Below are positions 45,978 through 54,838 of a DNA stretch of 64,000 nt, in pieces. The position numbers and the translations under genes are program-made. The notes under the pieces were generated by a model that saw only the letters and a list, made by a program, of their open reading frames with translations, ran no database searches and was not told the origin of the DNA. The first letter of the stretch is position 1. Each line of letters opens with the position of its first letter. The DNA lies in NCBI GenBank assembly GCA_028823485.1, contig JAPKBG010000002.1, positions 1 through 64,000 on the forward strand. Direction: 5' to 3'. This DNA comes from Methylophilaceae bacterium (GTDB lineage: Bacteria > Pseudomonadota > Gammaproteobacteria > Burkholderiales > Methylophilaceae).

Positions 45978-47786
45978 ATGGTTGCTAGCAGCATAAAACA
46001 GTTCTTGTCGACGCTACTGTTAGCGACGCTCTTTTTCACTAGCCAAATGGCTTATGCTGTCTCTAGCATTCAAGTGAGTGTTGGTTCGATTGATTCGCCG
46101 TTAGGTCAGATAAAAGATGCGCAATTCCATGTTGATTTAAAAGGTAAAAAGCCAAAACTAAACCTAATCGCGGCAGTGAAGCCACAGTCTGAACCTGATT
46201 TTATTCCGTTTAAATTAGTTTGCGGTACGCTACTTAGTGGGCGAGCCGGTTACATTGATTGTTTAGATGGTCAGTTAACCTCATCTATTGTGAATGCCCC
46301 CTTTTCTGCTCATGTGACGCAGCAACCCACTCAACTTTCATTTGATATTTTATTCAATGGCATTAATTTCAGTGATGCAACAGGCTTGCATGCGGCTGAA
46401 GGTTTGGTTGGTGATTTGCAGTTTAACGCAAAGAAAAAGAACGCTGTTTGGCAATGGGATGGTCAGCTGAATTGGGATGAGGGTGAGGTGTTTTGGGAGC
46501 CGTTTTATTTTGGCGATGCAGGGAGTGCCTTTTCTGCAAAGGGCTATGCAAATACAAAATATATTGTTGTTGAAGATGCCAGATTGCTGGTAAAAGATGT
46601 CGGGGAAATGCATGCAATGGGCAAGATTGATGCTAAAACCAAACAGTTGTTTGATGTGAAAGTGAACGCACAGCAGGTTGATTTTGATGGTCTTTATACA
46701 TTGTTGTTGAAGCCAACGTTAGAAAGATCTACTTTTGGGAGTTTGGTTGTTTCTGGCAAGGCGAATTGGCAGTTTGCGATGAAAGATGCACAGCCTGCCA
46801 ATTTTCAATTAAAGCTGATGGATGCGAATATTGAAGACAAAAATGGTAAATTTGCATTTAATCACGTCAATGCCAATATTCCATGGGATTATGATATTCC
46901 ACAAAATATCAGCCTTGAGTATGAAAATGGTTATTTGCTCAACTTGCCCTTAGGTCAGACAAAATTGAAAGCGGAGCTTAACCGTTATGCATTAACAGCA
47001 CCAGAGTTGGTATTACCTTTGTTGGATGGCGCATTGTGTTTTAAGGATGTTTCAGCCGCATGGCTGGGTAAAAATTGGTTTTGGCATTTACGGATGGACT
47101 TAATTCCAATCGACCTTAATCAGTTTAGTACTGCACTGGGCTGGCCTGTAATGGAGGGGCAGATTTCTGGGCAAGTACCTTTGGTGACCTATGCGAGCAA
47201 ACAATTGAGTATGGATGGTGCGATGACGTTTAATGTATTCGATGGCACGGTCGGCATGAAGAACCTACGAATAGACGACCCATTAGGTGTTGTGACGCGC
47301 ATGTACGCGGATTTAACTGTGTGGAAATTAGACTTGGCTGAGTTAACACGTACGTATCGTTTTGGCGTGATTGAGGGTAAGTTGGACGGTGATGTAAAAG
47401 GCTTGGAGTTGGAAAACTGGAAAGCGGTTAAGTTTGATGCATCCTTACAAACGAGTGCGGATGATCAGCGAAAAAAAATATCGCAACGTGCCGTAGAGAA
47501 CATTGCTGCCTTAGGTGGCGAAGGCACGGCTGCTGCGTTGCAGCGTACATTTTTACGATTTTTCGATAATTTTAATTACGATAAGATTGGCATTAGTTGT
47601 AAGTTGCGACGTGATATGTGTGAAATGGGCGGTGTCGCGGCAACACCTGAGGGGTATATAATCGTTAAAGGTAGTGGTATTCCATCAGTGAATGTCAATG
47701 GTTATAACAAGCAAGTCAGTTTGACTGATTTGTTAAGCCGCATCAAACGAATTACAGACGGCAATTCAATAGTAATTGTAAAGTAG
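45978..47786 (+). CDS. ydbH: YdbH-like AsmA/TamB-type envelope lipid-transport protein
   Basis: This protein of about 602 residues has an N-terminal signal/anchor (FLSTLLLATLFFTSQMAYAV). A long beta-rich body follows, ending in the conserved GISCKLRRDMCEMGGV, then GYIIVKGSGIPSVNVNGYNK and the LLSRIKRI tail typical of the YdbH family. In E. coli YdbH, with the lipoprotein YnbE and helper YdbL, forms an intermembrane bridge that overlaps in function with TamB and YhdP in phospholipid transport. The same three genes occur here in order. It is shorter than E. coli YdbH (about 880). I chose ATG 45978, just after the cysM stop, because the signal peptide begins there. An open frame further upstream overlaps cysM and is not expected to be used. 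Confidence 0.85.
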   Translation: MVASSIKQFLSTLLLATLFFTSQMAYAVSSIQVSVGSIDSPLGQIKDAQFHVDLKGKKPKLNLIAAVKPQSEPDFIPFKLVCGTLLSGRAGYIDCLDGQLTSSIVNAPFSAHVTQQPTQLSFDILFNGINFSDATGLHAAEGLVGDLQFNAKKKNAVWQWDGQLNWDEGEVFWEPFYFGDAGSAFSAKGYANTKYIVVEDARLLVKDVGEMHAMGKIDAKTKQLFDVKVNAQQVDFDGLYTLLLKPTLERSTFGSLVVSGKANWQFAMKDAQPANFQLKLMDANIEDKNGKFAFNHVNANIPWDYDIPQNISLEYENGYLLNLPLGQTKLKAELNRYALTAPELVLPLLDGALCFKDVSAAWLGKNWFWHLRMDLIPIDLNQFSTALGWPVMEGQISGQVPLVTYASKQLSMDGAMTFNVFDGTVGMKNLRIDDPLGVVTRMYADLTVWKLDLAELTRTYRFGVIEGKLDGDVKGLELENWKAVKFDASLQTSADDQRKKISQRAVENIAALGGEGTAAALQRTFLRFFDNFNYDKIGISCKLRRDMCEMGGVAATPEGYIIVKGSGIPSVNVNGYNKQVSLTDLLSRIKRITDGNSIVIVK

Positions 47787-47803
47787 TTTTATAAAGGTAA
47801 AAG

Positions 47804-47989
47804 ATGACAAGCAAGATAGCAGTAGTAGCGCTTTTTGGATTGTTGACAGCATGTGTCACGATTAATATTTATTTCCCCGCCGCTGCAGCCCAAGAGGCGG
47901 CTGATCAAATCATTGATGATGTGTGGCAAATAGATGATGAAGCGAAGAAGGCTACAACACCTGATGCTGAAGCGACAGCAACCAAATAA
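47804..47989 (+). CDS. ynbE: YnbE-like outer-membrane lipoprotein
   Basis: This 61-residue lipoprotein has a short signal ending in the lipobox LLTAC, followed by VTINIYFPAAAAQEAADQII, the YnbE signature. A tail rich in Ala/Thr/Glu follows. In E. coli YnbE multimers cap YdbH at the outer membrane. It is encoded 17 bp after ydbH and 12 bp before ydbL, which supports the identification. Confidence 0.88.
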   Translation: MTSKIAVVALFGLLTACVTINIYFPAAAAQEAADQIIDDVWQIDDEAKKATTPDAEATATK

Positions 47990-48001
47990 AAGGAATTAAT
48001 A

Positions 48002-48430
48002 ATGATACAACTTGGTATGAAACAATTCATAAGTTATTTCTTAGGGTTGATGTTTTTAACAATGAGCGTAGTGCATGCGGCACCAAACCTAGAAGTCAAC
48101 ACACCAGCGATTAATGCATTAAAAAACAGTATGCAAGCACGGCATACTGCATTGGCCTCGCACTATGAAAGCGGCGCAATCGGCTTAACTGCCAATGGTT
48201 TGATTGCTGTGCGCGATGCTAAAGCATTACCATTAAAAGATAGGCGAGGGATTAATGCGCTGGTTGCTTCCGAAAATTCGGACCGCAGTAGGCTCTACAA
48301 AGAAGTTGCAGTCGCCAACAGTCACCCAGAATGGGAGGCTAGCATTCAAGATGCTTTTGCTGGGCGCTGGATTGATAAAGCACAAGGTGGTTGGTATTAT
48401 CAAAGTGCAGGAGCTTGGCAGAAAAAGTAG
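48002..48430 (+). CDS. ydbL: YdbL-like periplasmic protein (DUF1318)
   Basis: This 142-residue secreted protein has a signal peptide (ISYFLGLMFLTMSVVHA). The mature DUF1318 core reads NALKNSMQARHTALASHYES then GAIGLTANGLIAVRDAKALP, and ends EWEASIQDAFAGRWIDKAQG. YdbL is thought to act as a chaperone for the YdbH-YnbE bridge. ATG 48002 is supported by an AAGGA about 10 bp upstream; the in-frame ATG at 48017 is also possible. It is the last gene of cysM-ydbH-ynbE-ydbL. Confidence 0.9.
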   Translation: MIQLGMKQFISYFLGLMFLTMSVVHAAPNLEVNTPAINALKNSMQARHTALASHYESGAIGLTANGLIAVRDAKALPLKDRRGINALVASENSDRSRLYKEVAVANSHPEWEASIQDAFAGRWIDKAQGGWYYQSAGAWQKK

Positions 48431-48489
48431 CCCCGCAGACGGCTATCTGGCTTAATAGTGTTAATTAACTGGCAAACCCTCTTTTGTTT

Positions 48490-48550
48490 CTAGCTTGGCC
48501 TAAGCTAATATTTAGCTAGTCTTTACTTAAGCTAGTTTAACTTGAACTAG
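48490..48550. repeat. Cluster of AAGCTA/TAGCTT and CTAG motifs
   Basis: Within about 60 bp the motifs TAGCTT-GGCC-TAAGCTA (an inverted pair at 48491-48506), AGCTAG (48514-48519), AAGCTAG (48529-48535) and AACTAG (48545-48550) recur with varied spacing, just upstream of an unknown gene. It could be an operator array or a decayed repeat. No known motif was recognised. Confidence 0.45.
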
Positions 48551-48570
48551 GGTCTAGTGAAGGGGTTTTT

Positions 48571-49038
48571 ATGACGCAGAATATTGTTAATTTACCTAAG
48601 CATGGCAAAGCCATTACCCTTGATGATCAGGGCGTTTATTTCACATTGAATCAGAGTACAGGTTCTGTCCATAGTATTATTCAGCTCGTTTACGATGATG
48701 AGTGGCATTTGTTTCAGTTACAAAAAACAGAGAACGCGGATGAGGCTGGTTGGGTGATGATGACTGAAGAAATCGACGGTGCTTTAGTGAGCATGCCGAC
48801 GGCAGAGCTAAGACGGAATTTTACTAAACCAGAATATGAAGAACCACGAGGTGCATGGCAGGTGATTCGGAATACGAAATTTGGATTTGGTAAATTTACA
48901 CCAGCTGACTCTGAAGCGCTTGTATGTCATGCCATCATGATGTTTTCTGGTGATGAAATGCACAACCCTACGCGGCTATATAAAGCCGATGAAGAAAGCT
49001 TAGATGTGCTGAGCAAACGATCAGTGAGGAAGCGCTAG
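48571..49038 (+). CDS. Conserved-looking protein of unknown function
   Basis: This 155-residue soluble protein lacks a signal peptide. It is acidic in the middle, with a basic tail (KRSVRKR). Segments such as NLPKHGKAITLDDQGVYFTL, DDEWHLFQLQKTENADEAGW and PRGAWQVIRNTKFGFGKF are well formed, but I recognise no family. The start has a good ribosome-binding site (GAAGGGG) shortly upstream. It is probably monocistronic. The clustered AAGCTA motifs just upstream may be its regulatory region. Confidence 0.75.
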   Translation: MTQNIVNLPKHGKAITLDDQGVYFTLNQSTGSVHSIIQLVYDDEWHLFQLQKTENADEAGWVMMTEEIDGALVSMPTAELRRNFTKPEYEEPRGAWQVIRNTKFGFGKFTPADSEALVCHAIMMFSGDEMHNPTRLYKADEESLDVLSKRSVRKR

Positions 49039-49155
49039 TGTAACTATAGTAGGTGTTAGCTTGCGATGAACTCATCATTATCTGCGCAAACTGCGTTTGT
49101 TTGACTGATTTATTTGATTAGTTTTGTTTTAAGTTTTTATTGTATCCTTATGGGT

Positions 49156-49929
49156 ATGACACCTACATTAGTTTTTGATATTGAAACCATCCCAGATGCA
49201 CAAGGTATTCGTGCCTTGTTGGATGTCCCAACTGACACATCAGATGAAGATGTGGTTAACATCGCACTGCATCAACGGAGGCAAAAAAGTGGCAACGATT
49301 TTTTGCCGTTATATCAGCATCGTATCTGCGCTATTTCCTGTGCGCTGCGTTACGGCGATCACTTTAGTATTTGGACGCTAGGCGAGGAAGGTTCCAGCGA
49401 AGCAGAAATAATCCAGCGCTTTTACGATGGCATCGAAAAATACACTCCGCAAATTATCTCTTGGAATGGCAGTGGTTTTGATTTGCCTGTTTTACATTAT
49501 CGTGGCTTAGTGCATGGCGTGAATGCAAGCCGTTATTGGGATTTAGGCGAAGACGATAAAGAGTTTAAATGGAATAACTATATTAGCCGTTATCACATGC
49601 GCCATTTGGACTTAATGGAAGTGATGGCGATGTATAACGGACGTGCTAATGCGCCTTTGGATGACTTGGCTAAACTATGTGGTTTCCCTGGCAAGCTGGG
49701 TATGGACGGCAGTAAAGTATGGGATGCTTATAAGAATGGAAAGTTATCTGAAATTCGTGACTATTGCGAAACGGATGTTGCCAATACACATTTGGTTTAC
49801 CTTCGCTTTCAATTGATGCGTGGCCAATTCACACAAACGGCTTATGAGCGAGAAATTGCTCTGGTGCGAGAAACGTTAACAGCTTATGAAGGTGAGCATT
49901 GGGATGTGTTTTTAGCGGCTTGGGCTTAG
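49156..49929 (+). CDS. PolB-type 3'-5' exonuclease
   Basis: This protein of about 257 residues belongs to the DnaQ-like (DEDD) superfamily, in the branch annotated as a predicted 3'-5' exonuclease related to family B polymerase proofreading domains. ExoI is TPTLVFDIETIPDAQG (Asp/Glu), ExoII is ISWNGSGFDLPVLHYRGL, and ExoIII contains YCETDVANTHLVYLRFQLM. All acidic residues appear present. I selected ATG 49156 because family members begin MTP.LVFDIETIPD. ATG 49150 and an upstream TTG are alternatives. The cellular role is not established. Confidence 0.88.
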   Translation: MTPTLVFDIETIPDAQGIRALLDVPTDTSDEDVVNIALHQRRQKSGNDFLPLYQHRICAISCALRYGDHFSIWTLGEEGSSEAEIIQRFYDGIEKYTPQIISWNGSGFDLPVLHYRGLVHGVNASRYWDLGEDDKEFKWNNYISRYHMRHLDLMEVMAMYNGRANAPLDDLAKLCGFPGKLGMDGSKVWDAYKNGKLSEIRDYCETDVANTHLVYLRFQLMRGQFTQTAYEREIALVRETLTAYEGEHWDVFLAAWA

Positions 49930-50017
49930 CTTGTTACAAAAGCCTGTTAGAAAAAGACATGAGTCATGCTGGCTAATCATTTAAAATAGCGCTTTATTCA
50001 GTTTTGAAGGTTTATAC

Positions 50018-51415
50018 GTGGCACTTCGTCGAAATAGAAGTCAATCCGAGCGGGTTCCCGCTGAAATCTCAGCCCCAGTGATTATTGAGTCATTAGACCA
50101 AGAGGGGCGAGGCGTGACACATGTTGATGGTAAAACCATCTTTGTTGACGGCGCATTGCCGAAAGAAAAAGTCACTTATCAAATCACGCGCAGTAAGGCT
50201 GATTATGCTTTTGCCAATATTGTCGAGGTGATTGAGCCATCTGATTTACGTGTCACGCCACAATGTAAGCACTTTGGTTATTGCGGCGGTTGTAAGTTGC
50301 AGCACTTGGACCCTACTGCTCAAATCGAAGCTAAGCAACATTCTTTAGACGGCGATATTAAGCACATCGGTAAAGCAGTACCAGAAAAAATGTTGCCGCC
50401 ACTCATGGGCCCTACTTGGGGCTACCGTCATAAAGCCAGACTCAGCGTTAAATACGTGATTAAAAAAGAACGCGTGCTGGTTGGCTTTAATGAAAAAGGC
50501 ACACGCTATGTGGCAGACATGGATAGTTGTGAAGTATTGACGCTTGAAGTGTCTGCATTGATTGTTCCATTGCAGGAAATGATTGCACAGTTGAGTATTC
50601 GAGACAAAATTCCACAATTGGAATTAGCAGTGGGTGAACCAAGTGCAGAGCCAAATGTGGATGCAGCGCATAATGGTAAAAACATTGTGCTCATCTTCCG
50701 TATCATGGAAGCTTTAACTGAGACAGATGAAGTGATGTTAGAAGCCTTTGCAGATCAACATCATGTGAATATTTGGACACAGACCAAAGGGCCAGATACC
50801 GTTAAGCCATTCTACCCATTGAATGCGCCATCACTACAATATTCATTGGATGAGTTTGAGCTGAAGTACCCATTCAAGCCTAATGAATTTACGCAAGTAA
50901 ACCCTGAGATTAACCAAATGATGGTCAGCCGTGCAATGGAGTTGTTAGCGCCGAAAACTGGCGAACGCATTGCTGACTTCTTCTGTGGTATTGGTAACTT
51001 CACACTGCCTATCGCTCGTAGTGGCGCCCAAGTGTTTGGTTATGAAGGCTTAGATAATTTAGTGGCACGCGCTATAGAAAGCGCAGCTTTGAATGGCTTG
51101 GAAGCTAACACGACATATGATGTGTCTGATTTATTTCAAATGACACCAGAGTCACTCACTGGCTTAGGTCGCTTTGATAAGTGGTTAATTGACCCGCCAC
51201 GCGACGGCGCATTTGATTTAGTTAAAGCCATTGATGAGCGCAATGCGCCCGGCAGTATTGTGTACGTATCTTGTAATCCAGCAACGCTAGCGCGCGATAT
51301 TGATGTGCTGGTGAATCAGAAGGGTTACAAGCTCAGTGCTGTTGGTGTGATTAATATGTTCCCACATACCGCACATGTGGAATCTATCGCGTTGTTTACA
51401 AAAGACGCAGATTAA
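50018..51415 (+). CDS. rlmD: 23S rRNA (uracil-1939-C5)-methyltransferase
   Basis: RlmD methylates U1939 of 23S rRNA. The 465-residue protein has an N-terminal TRAM domain (about 15-75) and a 4Fe-4S site with cysteines in [17 protein letters not shown] plus a later CEV. The SAM domain contains [20 protein letters not shown], the catalytic region is [11 protein letters not shown], and [13 protein letters not shown] follows. The start is GTG (GTGGCACTTCG). It converges with doxX 12 bp away. Confidence 0.95.
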   Translation: MALRRNRSQSERVPAEISAPVIIESLDQEGRGVTHVDGKTIFVDGALPKEKVTYQITRSKADYAFANIVEVIEPSDLRVTPQCKHFGYCGGCKLQHLDPTAQIEAKQHSLDGDIKHIGKAVPEKMLPPLMGPTWGYRHKARLSVKYVIKKERVLVGFNEKGTRYVADMDSCEVLTLEVSALIVPLQEMIAQLSIRDKIPQLELAVGEPSAEPNVDAAHNGKNIVLIFRIMEALTETDEVMLEAFADQHHVNIWTQTKGPDTVKPFYPLNAPSLQYSLDEFELKYPFKPNEFTQVNPEINQMMVSRAMELLAPKTGERIADFFCGIGNFTLPIARSGAQVFGYEGLDNLVARAIESAALNGLEANTTYDVSDLFQMTPESLTGLGRFDKWLIDPPRDGAFDLVKAIDERNAPGSIVYVSCNPATLARDIDVLVNQKGYKLSAVGVINMFPHTAHVESIALFTKDAD

Positions 51416-51427
51416 AAACTGACGGTC

Positions 51428-51817
51428 TTAAAATAAGGTCTTTTTTTGAATCTTTTTATCAATACTATAAGCGGTTGAACCACTAACTGCGAGTAACAAT
51501 AAACCGCCTGCCATTGCGATGTCTTTCATAAAAAGTATTATCTGCATTTTATCGCCAAAGTTGCTATGAAAAAGCATAGCTGCTGCGATGGAAAATAAAG
51601 CCAGCGCAATGGCTGCCAATGGCGTTTTGTATCCAACCGCTATAGCAATGCCGCCAAGTATCTCTAATAGGATGGTTGGCCAAAGTAGCATGCTAGAGAC
51701 GCCCATGGCTTGCATATAACCAACAGTGCCTGCAGGGTCCATTATTTTCCCCATGCCAGCAAGGATGAAAATAAGTGCCAGCATTACGCGGCCTAACAGT
51801 TGAATCATTCCGACCAT
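51428..51817 (-). CDS. DoxX family membrane protein
   Basis: This 129-residue protein has four helices, beginning IQLLGRVMLALIFILAGMGK, with GTVGYMQAMGV and the LLEILGGIAIAVGYKTPLAA motif of DoxX. The family includes thiosulfate:quinone oxidoreductase subunits and many members of unknown function. Here it stands alone, with 167 bp upstream to the divergent peptide-binding gene. Nothing links it to sulfur metabolism except the sulfide-dehydrogenase fragment far upstream, which is weak. Confidence 0.88.
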   Translation of the reverse strand: MVGMIQLLGRVMLALIFILAGMGKIMDPAGTVGYMQAMGVSSMLLWPTILLEILGGIAIAVGYKTPLAAIALALFSIAAAMLFHSNFGDKMQIILFMKDIAMAGGLLLLAVSGSTAYSIDKKIQKKTLF

Positions 51818-51984
51818 ACTCTTCTCCTGTTCATTCTTTAATTAATAATAGCCACCATAATACGCAGTTTACATAGGATTGCAATTTATGCATGGCTTTC
51901 CATGTAAAGGGTATACATAAAAATAGCCTCTTGACTTGAATGAATTGTCATCGTTAGCGAGCATAATCAAGTAAACTTATTGCT

Positions 51985-53442
51985 GTGACTAGAAACCTGT
52001 TTATCTTATTATGCAGCGCGATGCTGTTGGCAGCATGTGGGCAAGAGAAGCAAACGAATGAAATTCGATTTGCGATTACGCAAGCTCCTCTAAATTTAGA
52101 TCCACGTTACGCGACAGATGCCGCTTCTGAACGTGTGAATCGATTAATTTATCAACGATTAGTCGAGTTTGATACAACATCAAAGCCAACGCCGAGTCTA
52201 GCGACTTGGCGAAAAATAAGTCCTATACAGTATCGCTTTACGTTAAATAATGATATTGCGTTATTTCATCACGGCAAGCCGTTAACCTCGGAAGATGTCA
52301 AAGCGACTTATGAAAGTCTATTGGCGTTAAAAGATTCGCCGCATGCGGCTGAATTTCGCAATATTAACGATATTAATATCGTTAATCAGCAGACTTTGGA
52401 TTTTAAGCTAACAATCGCCGATACACACTTTCCTGAGAAGTTAATCATTGGTGTTTTGCCTAAAGACTTAATTGAGCAACAACATGATTTTACACACAAG
52501 CCAGTTGGGAATGGCTTGTTTGAGTTTGTCTTTTGGGAAAGAGAGCTGACGTTAAAGCGCCTGAGCGATGGGCAGGTGCTGATGTTGGCCGAAGTAAAAG
52601 ACCCAACCGTTAGAGTATTGAAGTTGATGCGGGGTGAAACTGATTTATTGCAAGGTGATTTGCCACCAGAACTTGTCAAATACTTACAAAAGCAACCTGA
52701 CTTGCAAGTGAAAACGACGCAAGGCACTAACTTTTCCTATTTGGGCTTGAATATGCAAGACCTGATTTTGAAACAGCTTAACGTCAGACAGGCGCTCGCC
52801 CATGCCATTGATAGAAAAGCGATTGTTAATCAAGTAATGGTGCGTGATACGCGATTGGCAGCAGTTATTTTGCCGCCAGAACATTATGCAGGTAATGCCG
52901 AACTTAAGCATATTGAATACAATCCTGTGTTATCCAAGCAATTGTTGCAATCAGCTGGTATTGAGCTGCCGTTGAAGTTGATTTATAAAACCAGTACTGA
53001 TGCCCAGCGAGTGCGTTTGGCGACGATATTACAAGCGCAGATGGCACAAGCAGGTATTGCGCTGGAAATTCGTAGTTTAGACTGGGGTACGTTCTTTGCT
53101 GAAGTGAAACAAGGCAACTTTCAGTTATACGGCTTAACATGGGTTGGGATAGAAACACCTGAAATTTATAGCAAAGTATTTGGCTCCCAGTTTATGCCGC
53201 CAAATGGTTTTAATCGTGGGCGATATATTGATGCTGAGTTAGATGCATTATTACTCAAAGAAGACTGGCCTGCCGTGACAGCGCGCATTCATCAGCAGTT
53301 GCCGTATATTCCATTATGGTATGAAGGGCAGGTTGCCGTCATGCAAAAGAACATTACAGACTATGCGCCACAATCTGACGGCAACTGGGATGATTTAGCA
53401 ACTATTAAAAGGTCGGCTACAATACGCCATGATGCACATTAA
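51985..53442 (+). CDS. ABC peptide-transporter substrate-binding lipoprotein (SBP family 5)
   Basis: This 485-residue lipoprotein has a signal with lipobox LLAACG (Cys18). A bacterial extracellular solute-binding family 5 domain follows: QAPLNLDPRYATDAASERVN at the N-terminal lobe and RQALAHAIDRKAIVNQV in the hinge region. It resembles DppA/OppA/MppA. The start is GTG 51985. It overlaps the transpeptidase gene by 14 bp, and the two permease genes follow in the same operon. The overlap with a murein-linked enzyme suggests, but does not prove, that the ligand is a cell-wall peptide. Confidence 0.92.
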   Translation: MTRNLFILLCSAMLLAACGQEKQTNEIRFAITQAPLNLDPRYATDAASERVNRLIYQRLVEFDTTSKPTPSLATWRKISPIQYRFTLNNDIALFHHGKPLTSEDVKATYESLLALKDSPHAAEFRNINDINIVNQQTLDFKLTIADTHFPEKLIIGVLPKDLIEQQHDFTHKPVGNGLFEFVFWERELTLKRLSDGQVLMLAEVKDPTVRVLKLMRGETDLLQGDLPPELVKYLQKQPDLQVKTTQGTNFSYLGLNMQDLILKQLNVRQALAHAIDRKAIVNQVMVRDTRLAAVILPPEHYAGNAELKHIEYNPVLSKQLLQSAGIELPLKLIYKTSTDAQRVRLATILQAQMAQAGIALEIRSLDWGTFFAEVKQGNFQLYGLTWVGIETPEIYSKVFGSQFMPPNGFNRGRYIDAELDALLLKEDWPAVTARIHQQLPYIPLWYEGQVAVMQKNITDYAPQSDGNWDDLATIKRSATIRHDAH

Positions 53443-53914
53443 TATTTCAATCAAAGATCAAACGCTTACTTTACTGAGTCCTGATGGCAAGCAACTGGCA
53501 CAATTTCCAGTTTCAACTGCCGTTAACGGTGTTGGTTGCGAAAAAGACAGCGGGTGTACGCCGTTAGGTCAACACGTGATTCGTGCCAAAATTGGTGAGG
53601 GCGCACCAGTGGACACGGTATTTATCGCCCGTCGGCAGACAGGTGAAATTTGTACACCAGCGCTCATGGAGGAGTACCCTAATCGTGATTGGATACTCAC
53701 TCGTATTTTATGGCTTTCAGGGCAAGAAGTTGGCTTTAATCGTTTAGGTAATGTCGATACCATGCAGCGTTATATTTATATCCATGGCACGCCAGATAAC
53801 GTCGATATTAACGTCATCGGTTCACATGGTTGCGTACGTATGCATAATGGTGACCTGATTATTTTATTTGACCTGGTGTCAGTTGGTACTGCCGTTCAAA
53901 TCAATGATAATTAG
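53429..53914 (+). CDS. L,D-transpeptidase (YkuD) domain protein without a signal peptide
   Basis: This 161-residue YkuD catalytic domain has the catalytic IHGTPDN (His119) and IGSHGCVRMHNGDL (Cys135, Arg137). Such enzymes cross-link or trim peptidoglycan peptides, or attach proteins to it. The N-terminus (MMHINISIKDQTLTLLSPDG) lacks a signal or membrane segment, which is unusual because the substrate is periplasmic. A cytosolic role on recycled murein peptides is one possibility. It overlaps the SBP gene by 14 bp and precedes dppB by 8 bp, so it belongs to the transporter operon. Confidence 0.9.
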   Translation: MMHINISIKDQTLTLLSPDGKQLAQFPVSTAVNGVGCEKDSGCTPLGQHVIRAKIGEGAPVDTVFIARRQTGEICTPALMEEYPNRDWILTRILWLSGQEVGFNRLGNVDTMQRYIYIHGTPDNVDINVIGSHGCVRMHNGDLIILFDLVSVGTAVQINDN

Positions 53915-53922
53915 CATGAACC

Positions 53923-54837
53923 ATGATTAGTCGGTTGTTCCAGTTTTTCACCGTTATCTTCGGTGTATTAGTACTCACCTTTTTATTGATTCATTTAGTG
54001 CCAGGCGACCCTGTTGAAGTGATGCTAGGTGAGTCAGCTAGTATGGCAGATCGCGAAGCCTTACGCGAACAGTTAGGCTTAAACCAACCGTTATTAACGC
54101 AGTTTGGTGGTTATTTAAATAAGCTTGCGCATGGTGACTTAGGCCGCTCAATTCACACCAAAACACCCATTATTGAATTATTCAAAACGCGTTATCCAGC
54201 CAGTGTTCAATTGGCTTTTCTATCCATGCTTATCGGCTTGCTGATTGGCGTCCCTTTAGGTATTTATGCTGCTCTGAAAGCAGGCCGCTGGCAAGATATC
54301 ATAGTCACCGTTGTTAGTGTCCGTTTATCAGCTATGCCAGCATTTTGGCTTGGACCAATGCTCATGTTGGTCTTTGCCGTATGGTTAGGCTGGCTCCCTG
54401 TGAGCGGCATGAGTGAGCCAGCGGCGATTATCCTACCGGCACTAACACTAGGCTTCGGTCTCAGCGCGATTCTTACCAGAATGACGCGTACCAGCTTGTT
54501 AGAAGTCTTGAATGAAGACTTTATTCGCACCGCTCGTGCGAAAGGCTTGAGTGAGCGTGACGTGATTATCCGCCATGCCTTACGTGCTGCTTTGTTACCG
54601 ATTGTCACTATCGTTGGTTTGCAAATGGGTAGCTTGCTAGCAGGCACGGTCATTACCGAAACCATCTTTAGTTGGGATGGCATTGGCCGCTTGCTCGTCG
54701 AAAGTATCGAGAAACGCGACTACCCTGTGACCCAAGCTTGTGTGCTCGCCGTTGCACTCAGTTATGTTGTGATTAACTTTATTACGGATATGGTGTATCG
54801 CCTCGTTGATCCAAGAATGCGAAGTGGGAATAGTTAG
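53923..54837 (+). CDS. dppB: Peptide ABC transporter permease (DppB/OppB type)
   Basis: This 304-residue inner-membrane permease has about six helices. The N-terminal segment LFQFFTVIFGVLVLTFLLIH is followed by LVPGDPVEVMLGESAS, a DppB hallmark. The EAA-loop ATPase contact is RTARAKGLSERDVIIRHALR. It starts 8 bp after the L,D-transpeptidase gene and is followed 1 bp later by dppC. No dppD or dppF ATPase gene lies in this window. Confidence 0.92.
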   Translation: MISRLFQFFTVIFGVLVLTFLLIHLVPGDPVEVMLGESASMADREALREQLGLNQPLLTQFGGYLNKLAHGDLGRSIHTKTPIIELFKTRYPASVQLAFLSMLIGLLIGVPLGIYAALKAGRWQDIIVTVVSVRLSAMPAFWLGPMLMLVFAVWLGWLPVSGMSEPAAIILPALTLGFGLSAILTRMTRTSLLEVLNEDFIRTARAKGLSERDVIIRHALRAALLPIVTIVGLQMGSLLAGTVITETIFSWDGIGRLLVESIEKRDYPVTQACVLAVALSYVVINFITDMVYRLVDPRMRSGNS

Positions 54838-54838
54838 T

